From NCBI GenBank assembly GCA_024639325.1, contig JAHEIO010000008.1, positions 1-64,000 on the forward strand: a DNA stretch of 64,000 nt. Direction: 5' to 3'. The translations under genes were made by a program, and so were the position numbers. The notes below the pieces were generated by a model. It was not told where the DNA came from. It ran no database searches and was given only the letters and a program-made list of their open reading frames with translations. The stretch is from Gammaproteobacteria bacterium. GTDB lineage: Bacteria > Pseudomonadota > Gammaproteobacteria > Arenicellales > JAANXG01. Of the stretch, positions 26,620-36,303 are shown piece by piece. Positions within the stretch are counted from its first letter, which is position 1. Every line of letters starts with the position of its first letter.

Positions 26620-29520
26620 CTACATTTCAAACGCCGGATCGTCAACGGCGTCGGCGCGGGGCCGCCAAGCCAGGGAGTAGTACTCTCCACGATCGCGGGC
26701 CCATGGATCGAATGTATTTACCACGTGAATCAGCTCGTCACGCAATTCCGGTACGTTTCGCATGAGGACGCGCTTTAGAGGCGATACTGAAATCACGCGT
26801 TCGTTGGACGGTTCTGGTTCGTTACATTGCCGTTTACCATCTTTCCCGGTTTGCACCGGATACGGGCAATCGTCCGATGGCCCGTTGTTCATCACCCAGT
26901 TGTAGCCAAGATGTGAGTAGAATTCGGGTCGAAAGCTGGAAGTGAAAAAGCGGTCGCTGAACAAACGTCGGGATGCATTTATGATGAAAACGTGGAACTG
27001 GGTTTCCGAAATAGCGAAGCCGTGAGGCCGTGTATATTCGGCCAGCCAACCCACCACCGTGTCGACGTCCTCCACGTTGTCCACCACCGACTTGTCCGCA
27101 TGTCCGAGGCAATCGTCGATAAATTTACCATCTTCCCCATACTGAGCGTTGGTAATAATCTTGCCTTCATCACATGCGTGGGCGCCGTAGATCTCACGGA
27201 GCATTGACACCACTTCCTCCTGAGCTCGACGCTGCGGCGAGCCCATTGGCAAACGCTGGTCTATAAAGTCATCGAAGCTGCTCAGAGACTTCAACCCTAT
27301 CTGGCGGCGGAATTCATTGTATCGTGGTATGCCGCGTTCCCTGTCGCGGAAAATATCCAGGGCCGCGATGTCGAGCTTGTTGCCGGGTTCCAGATGACCC
27401 ATGTCCAGGTTCTGTAAAAACATGGGGTGATTCCGCAAGTGCAGCAAACCCAACCGCTGCCGGCCCATACTCAGCGCCCAGTTCCCTAGGCCGCGCGCGC
27501 GCATTTCCCTACTGGCCTCGCCGCGCACTGTCTTTACTACCGGTATTTTGAGCGCAATCGCGTTCGGGCGCTGCAAATCGCGGTACTCTATGAGGTCCGG
27601 CACCAGCGCGTGCAATCGATACACGCTGGTGAATTCTTCAGGAAAGTTGAACGGCGAACCGAAGTGGTTTACACCTCCGTTGACATCATCCGGATTGGCG
27701 AGGTCCCAGCGGTCTTGTTTCCACCATAATTGCCCGCTTACCCGGCTGTTGTTCAGCCCGAAAATACCGGCGCCTGACGCTAACACGGAATACCAGCTAT
27801 TCGACTCATCCCCTTTACTCTGCATTCCCAACGTTCTTGCGATCCGGCTGGACGTGCGACTGAATACGTTCTGTTCTTTATCAAATATTTTTTTAAGCAC
27901 CAGGGAAACATCGTCCTCGCCGAGGTTGAACAGGCCGAACCAATTCGCGTTCATTACCCTGTAAAGCGGTTCACTGTAGAGGAGCTGTGGAGTCCACTCA
28001 ATGGTATGGATCTTCGCGATCAAAGCTGATACCACCAGCCGGGCCGCCTGGTAGATTTCCTCGTCCGATGCATCGGCATAAGCGATTACGCGTGCCGGCG
28101 CATCCGGGTGCCGCATACCGGAGTCGGCTTTCGGTGATCGGAGCTGCTGCTGGCGAAAGCTGTCGACGAAGCCGTTGTGCTCGCGAACGAACAAGTTGTG
28201 ATAAAAACTCATTCCGATGTTCCAGTTATCCGGGAAAGCGGCCGCTTCCTGACCGTGCCACTGCGGTTCTATGCGACACTCGGGGAAGCACTCGTCGAGC
28301 AGCGGCAGGTAACCCTCCGGTTGCAGTAGTTTGGCCGGATCATCGGGGTCACGAATCGCTCGCTTCAACGACGCAGCGTCGTAGCCGTAAATTTGGGATG
28401 CGTCCCACCACGCCGTTACCGTATTGGCGGTCGTTTTCGGTGCGCGCCTCAAGTGGGCGACGCCTTTGTGGTCGAACGTGCCCGGCGCATCTTCCAACTC
28501 GAACAAGGACCCCTCCGCGCGGTCCTGGGGCCGGCAGCCAAGTGCGCGCGCTTGTTCGGATTCGCACCCCGCCGTGATGAGGCCGGATTGGTTGCGGCCT
28601 TCATGGAGATGTGAAAACCAGTCGTGGGTCATGAACTGGATCCAAAACGCGGCCAGCACGTTGAAGACGGGAGCCTTCAAATAATCGCAATGTGCGGTGG
28701 TGGCGTAGTCGGCGGCTCCGTGTCCCTCGTTGCAGGTGTCACTTTTCTGCTGCCGAGTGAACAGCACGCGGCTGATCAGCTGTGGATCTGGCTTGTATAG
28801 ATCGATACGACTGCCGTTATTCCGGTCACCGTGCCTCGCCCTGGCCAGTTCGTTATTTCCGAGTCGAGGAAAAGTAGATTCGAAGTCGACATTGCGTGAA
28901 AAATAGGCGCCGCTGGAACCCATTTTAGGGTTTCGGATATCGTTACATATACCAGTCAACGTCCGGTGACGTATGAGCTCTCCACTACACAGTTGCGGCC
29001 CGCTGCCGCCCACGGACGCATAGTCCGGGTGGTCCGCAGTTAAGCGCATCTCTTGCCATTGATTCAAGGCGGAACCGGGTCTATCGCCGGCACCTTTGAC
29101 ATAGGTCTCATAGGTATAGTTGTCAAACAGGTTGAATTTTATCAATTCGATGCGCTGGTATTCGAGATCCAGCAGCGAACCATCGATACCCCGGCCATTG
29201 GGTTTCAGGTGTGTGCCCAGCAGGGTTTTCGCTTCTTCCCCGGCCTTGAGCGTGCTCGCATCACCGGTTGCCCAGTAGTTCGCCCAGTCGACCCAGGGCG
29301 TGCGGCGCTGACCGGCCGCCTTGTCACCGCCGCGGCACTGCGCTGTAGACGCCTCGACTTTACCCAGGAATCTTTCGGATCTGACTTCGGCGATCGGCCG
29401 CAAGCCACTCTTGGCCATTTCGATGCACGCGGCCACGTCACTGGCGCTGAAACCTGCGGACGGTTCTGCCGCCAGACAAATCGCCAGAACGGCATTGAAA
29501 ATTGCATACCTGCTTTGCAC
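26620..29520 (-). CDS. Exported animal-type haem peroxidase
   Basis: 966 residues with an N-terminal signal peptide (about 1-23, cleavage after AGFSA). The peroxidase-cyclooxygenase superfamily core is clear: distal-side WIQFMTHDWFSH, then NTVTAWWDASQIYGYD, YHNLFVREHNGFVDSF, and the C-terminal region with a likely proximal His followed by NFPEEFTSVYRLHALVPD. The family uses H2O2 to oxidise halides, phenols or lipids. The enzyme should act in the periplasm or outside. It is longer than the ~550-residue catalytic core; the extra N-terminal 280 residues show no other domain I recognise. Operon with the 151-residue protein downstream. It belongs to a local set of peroxide enzymes (36-46 kb). Confidence 0.88.
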   Translation of the reverse strand: MQSRYAIFNAVLAICLAAEPSAGFSASDVAACIEMAKSGLRPIAEVRSERFLGKVEASTAQCRGGDKAAGQRRTPWVDWANYWATGDASTLKAGEEAKTLLGTHLKPNGRGIDGSLLDLEYQRIELIKFNLFDNYTYETYVKGAGDRPGSALNQWQEMRLTADHPDYASVGGSGPQLCSGELIRHRTLTGICNDIRNPKMGSSGAYFSRNVDFESTFPRLGNNELARARHGDRNNGSRIDLYKPDPQLISRVLFTRQQKSDTCNEGHGAADYATTAHCDYLKAPVFNVLAAFWIQFMTHDWFSHLHEGRNQSGLITAGCESEQARALGCRPQDRAEGSLFELEDAPGTFDHKGVAHLRRAPKTTANTVTAWWDASQIYGYDAASLKRAIRDPDDPAKLLQPEGYLPLLDECFPECRIEPQWHGQEAAAFPDNWNIGMSFYHNLFVREHNGFVDSFRQQQLRSPKADSGMRHPDAPARVIAYADASDEEIYQAARLVVSALIAKIHTIEWTPQLLYSEPLYRVMNANWFGLFNLGEDDVSLVLKKIFDKEQNVFSRTSSRIARTLGMQSKGDESNSWYSVLASGAGIFGLNNSRVSGQLWWKQDRWDLANPDDVNGGVNHFGSPFNFPEEFTSVYRLHALVPDLIEYRDLQRPNAIALKIPVVKTVRGEASREMRARGLGNWALSMGRQRLGLLHLRNHPMFLQNLDMGHLEPGNKLDIAALDIFRDRERGIPRYNEFRRQIGLKSLSSFDDFIDQRLPMGSPQRRAQEEVVSMLREIYGAHACDEGKIITNAQYGEDGKFIDDCLGHADKSVVDNVEDVDTVVGWLAEYTRPHGFAISETQFHVFIINASRRLFSDRFFTSSFRPEFYSHLGYNWVMNNGPSDDCPYPVQTGKDGKRQCNEPEPSNERVISVSPLKRVLMRNVPELRDELIHVVNTFDPWARDRGEYYSLAWRPRADAVDDPAFEM

Positions 29521-30118
29521 TTACGCCTGCTTATCCATTGTTCTGGTGTAATTAACTTACTCTAGTACGATTCTTACTACAATCACGGGGTCAATGTTCT
29601 GCTGCACAGTACAGCTCCTCTGGAAAACCCAACGAATATCTCGCCGGGCTTTCATTCTTGGTCTGGCGTTTACGTTTTGTTGCACCAACGCCTGAATCGA
29701 GATATCGGCGGCCGATGCCGGCGCCGGCCCTCGTGCGTACATCGAGGCCCTTGCCCAATCTTCGTCAAACTCCAAACATTATTCTGTGGCAAAAATCACA
29801 TGCTGCCGGTTATGGCACTCGCCGGCCGGACAGGTTGGCGTTAAACAACACAGAGCGCAATCAGCTGCTCGGTAGCCGAGGCCTTCAGGGGAATCTACTG
29901 TTCATTCTTCACCGGCAGCACCACGAGGATGACATCCTCGGGCTCGAGCTGTAAAGTTGTACACGAAAGTGGACCGGCCAAGGCATTTGCAGTCCATCGG
30001 CTCAGGCTGATTGAATTCCCATCAAAGGAGATGCTTCGGATGGGAATCGCTCCGGTTAGGGGTCGCTTGTCCGACAACCGATAAACTATAGGCTCGAAAT
30101 ATCATTGGGACAGGGCGA
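29521..30118. other. Intergenic gap with no convincing gene
   Basis: About 600 bases between the divergent peroxidase and TIR genes. Short open frames on both strands (for example 29557-29775 minus and 29658-29954 plus) overlap each other and lack ribosome-binding sites. A small perfect palindrome, CGAGGATGACATCCTCG, lies near 29925-29941. It may hold divergent promoters or gene debris. Confidence 0.5.
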
Positions 30119-31435
30119 ATGACGATCGGCGGATACAGAATCCGGACTGCCTGTCCGCGGCGCTTTCGGAAGTTGCTCCCGCTTCTCCTGTTCATGGTTG
30201 CACCACAGTTTCTACTGGTGTCGTGCGGCTCGGAGCAGGATTCAAATCCCACCAAAATTACAGTCACCACACCTGCGCCCAAGGCTACGGTGGATCCTTC
30301 GATATCGAACGATTTGAAAACAGATGTACCGGATCAACCAAGATCGCTCGGCGCCGCGCCACAGTACGAAACGGAAGCCGAACTGATCAAGCGAAAGCTG
30401 GATGAACTATCCTCGGGGAACATTCTCTTCAATCCACCGGAACAAATGACGCTCGACAAGAAAGAACGGATCGAGATTCGTTTGGCTACGGACCGGATAT
30501 CCGAAAAAGATCTGGCCGAGGGTCTGGTAGGTGAAGGAGAACCGCGAATCGAAACAATCAAGATCGGTACTTTCATGAAAGTACAACTGTGCTGCGGACC
30601 GCCTGAGGAAGGCCACGCTTTTGACATCGTGGCGTTGAATAGTTCGGAGCAGATCGTAACGGACACGCGGGCAACGCAATGGTCTTTCGATGTAACTCCC
30701 AGAAAACGCGGCCTGCAGAGCCTGACACTGACGGTTACGGTCCGTCTGAATCTGCCTGACGGCAAGGAAGAGAAAGTCGACCACCCCCTCATCGAGAGAC
30801 CAATCCGCGTCAATGTGACCACGACAGCCCTACTGAAGAGCTGGCTGACCGAGCATTGGCAATGGCTGGCATCGACCTTGCTGATTCCATTGGTCGTCGT
30901 GCTGTGGCGGTTCGCCAGAAAATCGCAGCAGCGAAGCAGACGAACGGCGGCCGTACAAAAATCCCAAAAATCCGATGCTAGCGGTGTGTTTATCAGCTAC
31001 CGGCGCGATGACAGTAAATGGTTCGCACGCAGTTTGAACGAAACTCTGAGCAGCACATTGGGAGATGAACGAGTCTTCATCGACGTTGCCGACATCGATC
31101 TGGGCGTTGATTTTACCCAGGCAATCAATGACACTTTACAACAATGTAAGGTCCTGGTGGCTATCATTGGAGAGCACTGGTTGAGCGCCTCCAACAACCA
31201 GGGGCGTAGAATCGATGATCCGGATGATTACGTTCGACTTGAAATCGCTTCGGCCCTCAAACGCAACATTCGAGTGATACCGGTACTCGTCGAGAATGCC
31301 AGTATGCCGTTAGCGGGCGACTTGCCGGAGGAGATCAAGGCGCTGGCGCGCCGAAATGCCATTCAACTCAGCCACGCGAATTTCGAAGACGGTGCCAAAC
31401 GACTAACAGACACCCTAAAAAGGTTACTGAGCTGA
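30119..31435 (+). CDS. Lipoprotein-anchored transmembrane TIR-domain receptor
   Basis: 438 residues. The start has a lipoprotein-type signal peptide with lipobox LVSC (Cys36). Residues about 40-245 form a periplasmic beta-rich region with low-complexity linker (TPAPKATVDPS). A membrane helix follows (about 248-268, WLASTLLIPLVVVLWRF). Residues about 284-438 form a TIR domain: GVFISYRRDDSKWFARSL, VFIDVADIDLGVDFTQAI, VLVAIIGEHWL, and Glu375 in DDYVRLEIASAL at the NADase catalytic position. Topology predicts an external sensor with a cytosolic TIR. Bacterial TIR domains cleave NAD+ or make cyclic ADP-ribose signals. The exported caspase genes start 550 bases downstream. A link between surface sensing, NAD-derived signalling and caspases is inferred. 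Confidence 0.87.
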   Translation: MTIGGYRIRTACPRRFRKLLPLLLFMVAPQFLLVSCGSEQDSNPTKITVTTPAPKATVDPSISNDLKTDVPDQPRSLGAAPQYETEAELIKRKLDELSSGNILFNPPEQMTLDKKERIEIRLATDRISEKDLAEGLVGEGEPRIETIKIGTFMKVQLCCGPPEEGHAFDIVALNSSEQIVTDTRATQWSFDVTPRKRGLQSLTLTVTVRLNLPDGKEEKVDHPLIERPIRVNVTTTALLKSWLTEHWQWLASTLLIPLVVVLWRFARKSQQRSRRTAAVQKSQKSDASGVFISYRRDDSKWFARSLNETLSSTLGDERVFIDVADIDLGVDFTQAINDTLQQCKVLVAIIGEHWLSASNNQGRRIDDPDDYVRLEIASALKRNIRVIPVLVENASMPLAGDLPEEIKALARRNAIQLSHANFEDGAKRLTDTLKRLLS

Positions 31436-31819
31436 GCGAACAGTCCCCATTACGGGAAGCATCCCACGAATAGACGGGCTTGATCATGTATATGATACCG
31501 GCCGTTCACCAATCCAATGAATCAAAATCCGTGGACAATTCGAAGCTACCGAGCAGTCGTTCAATTCGAACACGATTTCATCTTGTTGGTATATACCAAT
31601 CGGCAGCAATCCGTACTGACGGTCAATTGTTCTGACGAACTGCGCTCTATCTTTCTTGCTAAACGCTATTCGTAGTGCCTAAAATAAACGAACTCTATGA
31701 TTGAATAAGGCAAGAACCCCGCCCCTGACCAAGCAGGGTTCAGGCGGCGCTGGATGTGCTACCCGTAAATCCCATATCAATAAAAAAATCAGGCAACCTC
31801 TTATAAATTCAGTATTTGG
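31436..31819. other. Intergenic region, no gene seen
   Basis: No open frame with a ribosome-binding site. Near 31717-31745 a GC-rich inverted repeat (AACCCCGCCCCTGACC, then CAGGGTT) could end the TIR transcript but lacks a clear T-run. The dispersed repeat at 31820 follows. Confidence 0.4.
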
Positions 31820-31940
31820 TCATCGCGAACGAAGTGAAACAATCCAGCACCCTAGTTATTCGAGAACTTATGGATGGCCGCGTCCTGCCACGCTTCGCTC
31901 GCAGCTTCGGGACGCTCCTCGCAATGACACAATTGATCAG
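31820..31940. repeat. Dispersed MITE-like intergenic repeat (copy 2)
   Basis: Imperfect terminal inverted repeats: TCATCGCGAACGAAG at the left and CTCCTCGCAATGACA at the right. The inner right half (CGCTTCGCTCGCAGCTTCGG) matches the copies at 18437-18495 and 57428-57530 in opposite orientation. The AATTGATCAG edge also matches copy 1, showing a shared boundary. Confidence 0.65.
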
Positions 31941-31998
31941 AACTCCCCCAGATGTTTCTGACGCGATGAGTTAGGCAGCCCTGAAAGTGGTGCTCGTT

Positions 31999-33165
31999 AT
32001 GATAAGCACGCCAATCGACAACAAAACCGTGTATTGGTTTTTTATGCGCAGCTGTCTCAGCCTGCTGTTCTTGTATTTTTTGCTTCCGCTTCCAGCACTT
32101 GGCCAGACCGACCGAAACATCATGGGGGTCTGTCGTAGCAGTCATTTGACTGTCGGCGGCCTGGATACGTTCGAAGCGTGCGCCGATTTATATGACAAGG
32201 GATACGAGCTAAAGTGGCTGTATCTTAGATACGGCCAGTTGCTCGAAGAGCGAAATAAAATTGAATTGGCCAGAGAAGTGTATACCAAAGGCTTGGAGCG
32301 CTTCCCCGGCTACGCCAAACTGGTTACACGTATTGCTGACCTTGGCCCGGGGGATGATGGAATCGACGCCGATGCCGCTGCCCCGGTCGAATCCACCGAC
32401 GCGGTGCGAGGTGCGATAAGTATCGCCACGGCGCTTCAGGAGCAGCCGATAGAATACGGAACATATCATGCCCTGGTAATAGGCAATAACGACTATCGGC
32501 ATCTTTCAGTACTCAAAACCGCCGTAAACGATGCGCGCACCATTGCGGCGTTGTTACAAGAGCAATATGGATTCAAAGTTACATTGCTCGAAAATGCCAC
32601 CCGCTCGGACATTATTTTCCAGCTCGCAAGACTGCGGCGAGATCTGCTGGCAACAGATAACCTGCTCATCTATTACGCCGGGCACGGCAGTGTCGACACC
32701 GATACCGGTCGAGGCTACTGGCTGCCGGTGGATGCTGAAAAAGGGAATCCCACGAATTGGATTGCAAACGACGACATAACGACGCAGTTAAAGGCCATGC
32801 TTGCCAAACATGTGCTCGTTGTCGCCGATTCTTGCTACTCGGCTACCCTGACCCGCTCCACCGATCTGAATCTTCGCACCGGCGGTACCGACGAGTGGAT
32901 CAAGCGAATGGTGAGAAGACGTTCCCGCACCGTACTGACATCCGGCGGCCTCGAGCCTGTTGTCGATTCAGGCGGCAACAACCATTCAGTGTTTGCCAAT
33001 GCCTTTATCGACGCTCTGAGAAACAACGAGTCCGCGATCGATATGGTTGCCCTGTTCGAACCGATAAAACGGCACGTGGTTCTGCGCGCCCGGCAGACGC
33101 CGGTGTATTCAGATATTCGATTTACCGACCACGACGATGGTGATTTTATCTTTGCTCCGAGGTAA
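31999..33165 (+). CDS. Exported caspase (peptidase C14) protein 1
   Basis: Product of about 388 residues. The start is uncertain: GTG 31987, ATG 31999 or ATG 32044; the last gives the cleanest signal peptide (MRSCLSLLFLYFLLPLPALG). After a helical, TPR-like N-terminal segment (YLRYGQLLEERNKIELAREVYTKGLERFPGYAK), the caspase domain spans about 150-388: YHALVIGNNDYRHLSVLKTAVNDAR, catalytic His in LIYYAGHGS (His229 from ATG 31999), catalytic Cys in VVADSCYSA (Cys279). The dyad is complete. It should act in the periplasm. Caspases of this class cut after Arg/Lys in bacteria. It is convergent with a second caspase, 3 bases apart, which is unusual. Confidence 0.88.
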   Translation: MISTPIDNKTVYWFFMRSCLSLLFLYFLLPLPALGQTDRNIMGVCRSSHLTVGGLDTFEACADLYDKGYELKWLYLRYGQLLEERNKIELAREVYTKGLERFPGYAKLVTRIADLGPGDDGIDADAAAPVESTDAVRGAISIATALQEQPIEYGTYHALVIGNNDYRHLSVLKTAVNDARTIAALLQEQYGFKVTLLENATRSDIIFQLARLRRDLLATDNLLIYYAGHGSVDTDTGRGYWLPVDAEKGNPTNWIANDDITTQLKAMLAKHVLVVADSCYSATLTRSTDLNLRTGGTDEWIKRMVRRRSRTVLTSGGLEPVVDSGGNNHSVFANAFIDALRNNESAIDMVALFEPIKRHVVLRARQTPVYSDIRFTDHDDGDFIFAPR

Positions 33166-33168
33166 ACC

Positions 33169-35085
33169 CTACCGGCTGACCCGCAACAGCTGCTGACGGG
33201 TCGTCCAGGCACCGGTTGACACCGGTTTAGCCGCCCGGACGCCGTGAAACACTTCGGCAAGGAATCTGTTCAATGGATCTTGTAATGCATCCGTTTGAGC
33301 CGGCGGCGCGCCGCGGATGCCCCCCTGCGGAAACACCGCGGGATTTATGGGTTCGTTGGTTGCGATAACCTTGAGCACATCCCGAACCGAGTCGCGTCCC
33401 TCTGGGACGAACATCTCGATCGTCCGGCTGAACTTTTCACCGGGAGGCAAAGCCTGCTGCTCTCCTGCGACCGGCGGGTACAGCAGTGCCACGCTGCCGT
33501 CGCTCGACACGTCCAGCACGGTCAGATAGAGCGGCTGGCTGTGTTGATTGGTCACCAGGTAGCTGATGCGGGAGCCACCCGTCACCTCGCGAGGCGCCGG
33601 TACACCCTCGGCGTCGCCTTCCCGTCGGAGATCGAATTCGATCTGCAGGTCCGACATCGGGTTCTTGAGATCGAACACCGTCAACCAGTGCGTGAGATCC
33701 GTAACCTGGTTCACCACGCGCTCAACCGCCGCGTCATCGAATTCCGCCACCGGCGCCGCCAATGACTCCAGATCGCCGCTCGTCACGGTGATTCGGTTGC
33801 CAAGCCGATCAACGATGATCCTGGCATCTGCTTCGCTGTCGACCAGTTCCAGGGTTGTGGTCGCCGCCAGCTCGTCCGCGATGCGGGCCAGCTGTTCACC
33901 CTCTCCGACCGCGACGTAGACCGGTATGCCCGCCTCTCCATAGCTCACCGCCTCGAGCACGCCCCTGGAGTGTGCCTGGATGCTGCCGCCGGCGATGATT
34001 TTAGCGGTCGATGTAAACGCCTCCGTGGTGGTGACTGCGACAGTCGCGATTTCTTCCCCTGACCGAAAATCCTTGGTCTGCGGTGGATATACACGCAACG
34101 TCGCGGCCTTTCGGATGCCGTAGACCTCACCGGCCTCGATCTTCACCGAATCACCCCCCAGCGGTTCGACCAGGACATAGGGTTGGGTGTTGATGCGGTC
34201 GGTGCCGAACACCCTCAGATCCGTACCCTGTCCTTCCAGCTGTGGATGCTGACTCGGGAACCTGCTGCTGACCTCGGCTTCGACCTCGTGCATCACATCC
34301 TGATAGGTGACGTCCTCGCCCGCGGCCTGCAGCGCTGCGGTCAGGAACCAGCTCAGGGCGCCATGGCGCTGCCCGTTGAACCGGGTCTCGTTGGACAATT
34401 CGTTGGCACGGCAGCCGGAGATCAGCACGTAGTCTGACCCCTCCAGCTGCACGCCGGCGATCCCCTCGTCCGCGCCCCGGGTGCCGCTCAGCGCATACTC
34501 CGGGGGAGGCGGCGGTGGACGGTCGTCCGGATCGATCTTGCGCACCGTATTGCCACCGGCGCGGGATATCGCCCCGGAGTGGCAGCTGTCCAGAATAAAG
34601 GTGACGTTTCCGGTCTTCGCCGTAAGCTGCTTGAGCAGGCCGTTGATCTGATCGTCGCTGATATCGAATATCCCTTCCGTACGGCTGTCGTGGGGAACGA
34701 TTGTCTCGTCGAGATCGTCGATCTCGTCACCCGAAACATCTCTCATCTGCGAACCATGACCGCTGTAGTGCAGGATGACAACGTCGCCCGCCCGCGCCGG
34801 ATCAATCAGGTGGGTCCGGATCGCGTCGACGATCCCGGCGTGAGTCGCTGCCGCGTTGGTCAGCAGTCGGATATTGTCTGGCGGCACTTCGAATTTGCCG
34901 ACCAGAACGTTTCTCATCAACTGTACGTCGTTTACGCAGCCATGCAAATCCGATACGTGATCCGCCCTGTAATCGTCAACGCCGATCAGCAATGCACGCT
35001 TGGTGGGACTGTCTGCGGACAACACCGGTGTGACCGACAAAAACAAACAGGTAATCCCAAATCCAAAAATCTGTCGGTAACCCAT
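33169..35085 (-). CDS. Exported caspase (peptidase C14) protein 2 with DUF4384-like C-terminus
   Basis: 638 residues with a signal peptide (about 1-24). The caspase domain is about 28-305: KRALLIGVDDY, His110 in LHYSGHGS, Cys168 in LDSCHSGAISR, then a PPPPPP stretch in the loop after the catalytic Cys, where activation cleavage often occurs. The C-terminal half includes a DUF4384-like domain (YLVTNQHSQPLYLTVLDVSSDGSVALLYPP, about 510-620). This is the common bacterial caspase-DUF4384 type. It lies tail-to-tail with the caspase at 31999-33165. A 54-codon frame precedes it on the same strand. Both catalytic residues are intact, so an active periplasmic protease is likely; its substrate is unknown. 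Confidence 0.9.
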   Translation of the reverse strand: MGYRQIFGFGITCLFLSVTPVLSADSPTKRALLIGVDDYRADHVSDLHGCVNDVQLMRNVLVGKFEVPPDNIRLLTNAAATHAGIVDAIRTHLIDPARAGDVVILHYSGHGSQMRDVSGDEIDDLDETIVPHDSRTEGIFDISDDQINGLLKQLTAKTGNVTFILDSCHSGAISRAGGNTVRKIDPDDRPPPPPPEYALSGTRGADEGIAGVQLEGSDYVLISGCRANELSNETRFNGQRHGALSWFLTAALQAAGEDVTYQDVMHEVEAEVSSRFPSQHPQLEGQGTDLRVFGTDRINTQPYVLVEPLGGDSVKIEAGEVYGIRKAATLRVYPPQTKDFRSGEEIATVAVTTTEAFTSTAKIIAGGSIQAHSRGVLEAVSYGEAGIPVYVAVGEGEQLARIADELAATTTLELVDSEADARIIVDRLGNRITVTSGDLESLAAPVAEFDDAAVERVVNQVTDLTHWLTVFDLKNPMSDLQIEFDLRREGDAEGVPAPREVTGGSRISYLVTNQHSQPLYLTVLDVSSDGSVALLYPPVAGEQQALPPGEKFSRTIEMFVPEGRDSVRDVLKVIATNEPINPAVFPQGGIRGAPPAQTDALQDPLNRFLAEVFHGVRAAKPVSTGAWTTRQQLLRVSR

Positions 35086-35128
35086 CGCTCACAATCTCCA
35101 GAAACAACAAGCCTATACACGGATGAGG

Positions 35129-35293
35129 CTACTCATATATCCCCATCTCCTCCAGAATCGCATCGACAACGCGCGTCGTCAAAGTATCGAGATTGCGTCT
35201 GGAATCCCGAATGTCAAATTTTGCCACAGTGTCGGCCAACCGGCCCAGCGCCATTTGACAAAGTGATACGCCTGTTGGTTTCTTCGATTGCAT
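35129..35293 (-). CDS. Small 54-residue protein upstream of caspase 2
   Basis: ATG 35293 to TAG at 35129 encodes MQSKKPTGVSLCQMALGRLA..., ending VVDAILEEMGIYE. It is helical, amphipathic and charge-balanced, with a composition like a real short protein. It ends 43 bases before the caspase start on the same strand. There is no clear Shine-Dalgarno. It could be a small partner or regulator of the caspase, or a chance frame. No family recognised. Confidence 0.4.
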   Translation of the reverse strand: MQSKKPTGVSLCQMALGRLADTVAKFDIRDSRRNLDTLTTRVVDAILEEMGIYE

Positions 35294-35387
35294 GAGCCAA
35301 GATATACTAATGCCATTGCGACAGGATGTTTTTTCGTGGTTGCGGAATCTTCTCGATCATGGTTGACAAAAAACAGGAGGTAAAGTC

Positions 35388-36230
35388 TTGATCAAGGCCG
35401 TGGTTCGCTATGGTGACGGGATTGGGCGGCGTTCCTGGTTGAGAAGTGTCGTTAAAAACGTTCAACAAGGGCTGGTCAATGCCGGACTCCCGGTGGGCGT
35501 AGATGGTCGTTTCGGAGCCGGCACGCGTACGACAGCTAAAGCCTTTCAACAGGCCAACGGCCTGGAACCAACCGGCGTTTTCGATGAAGCCACTTGGAAA
35601 ACCGTTTCTGAGCACCTGCCCCAACCCGCTGCCGACGTCGATTTACTGCTTAAAAGCTTTGACGGTGATTTGGACTGGGTGCATCAACAGGAAGGATTTC
35701 GGGGCCGCCCTTACTGGCCTGGGGGTGCTTCCGGTGTCACCTTGGACCCGGGGATCGATCTTGGACATGCATCCACGGACTTCATAGAAGCGCTTTACGG
35801 TCCATTGTTGACCAAGAGACAAATGGGCGCGTTGCGGTTGGTTTTGGGTTTCAAAGGTGCAGATGCGCGCGATGCCCTTAAAATGTCTCGATTAATCCAG
35901 AGTATTCGAATCACTTCGGTTGAAGGCGTAGCGCTGATGCCTCATACCGCCAAACCCTATTGGGGCGGCATCACGCGCCGTTTCCCCGCCCTCGTACGCA
36001 AGGATACACCGGCGTCAGTTCAAACCGTTTTGCTTTCGTTGGCATACAATCGAGGCATTCTAAACCGTCACTTAGAACGTCTCGGTGCGCCGCTCAAAGC
36101 AAAAAAATGGGACCACGTCGCCGCGATCATCGGTTCCATGCAGCAGAATCACAAGCTGAAGGGCATCCGTGTCCGCCGGCGGCAGGAAGGAATGGTGATC
36201 GAGGCCGAACTCCGCTTCTTGGCGTCCTGA
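35388..36230 (+). CDS. Peptidoglycan-binding domain + pesticin-like lysozyme
   Basis: Starts at TTG 35388 with AGGAGGT 6 bases upstream. 280 residues. Residues about 20-75 form a PG_binding_1 domain (VQQGLVNAGLPVGVDGRFGAGTRTTAKAFQQANGL). Residues about 90-280 form a pesticin-type muramidase domain: catalytic Glu102 in HQQEGFRG, GGASGVTLDPGIDLGHAS with likely Thr/Asp partners, and SVQTVLLSLAYNRG. There is no signal peptide, so release would need a holin, lysis or another route. It lies between the caspases and the peroxide cluster. It could be a phage-derived endolysin, a toxin, or the lysis effector of the neighbouring signalling genes; this is open. Confidence 0.87.
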   Translation: MIKAVVRYGDGIGRRSWLRSVVKNVQQGLVNAGLPVGVDGRFGAGTRTTAKAFQQANGLEPTGVFDEATWKTVSEHLPQPAADVDLLLKSFDGDLDWVHQQEGFRGRPYWPGGASGVTLDPGIDLGHASTDFIEALYGPLLTKRQMGALRLVLGFKGADARDALKMSRLIQSIRITSVEGVALMPHTAKPYWGGITRRFPALVRKDTPASVQTVLLSLAYNRGILNRHLERLGAPLKAKKWDHVAAIIGSMQQNHKLKGIRVRRRQEGMVIEAELRFLAS

Positions 36231-36303
36231 AATCTAAGCTCTGTATGGGTAATTGACTTCTTTCCAATGAACGCGTGCACGACATCGACTTTTCGAATAT
36301 GGA

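Noticed and set aside
29557-29954. Small overlapping genes in the gap between peroxidase and TIR genes
   Set aside because: Both strands have short frames covering the same bases, none with a ribosome-binding site or recognisable motif.
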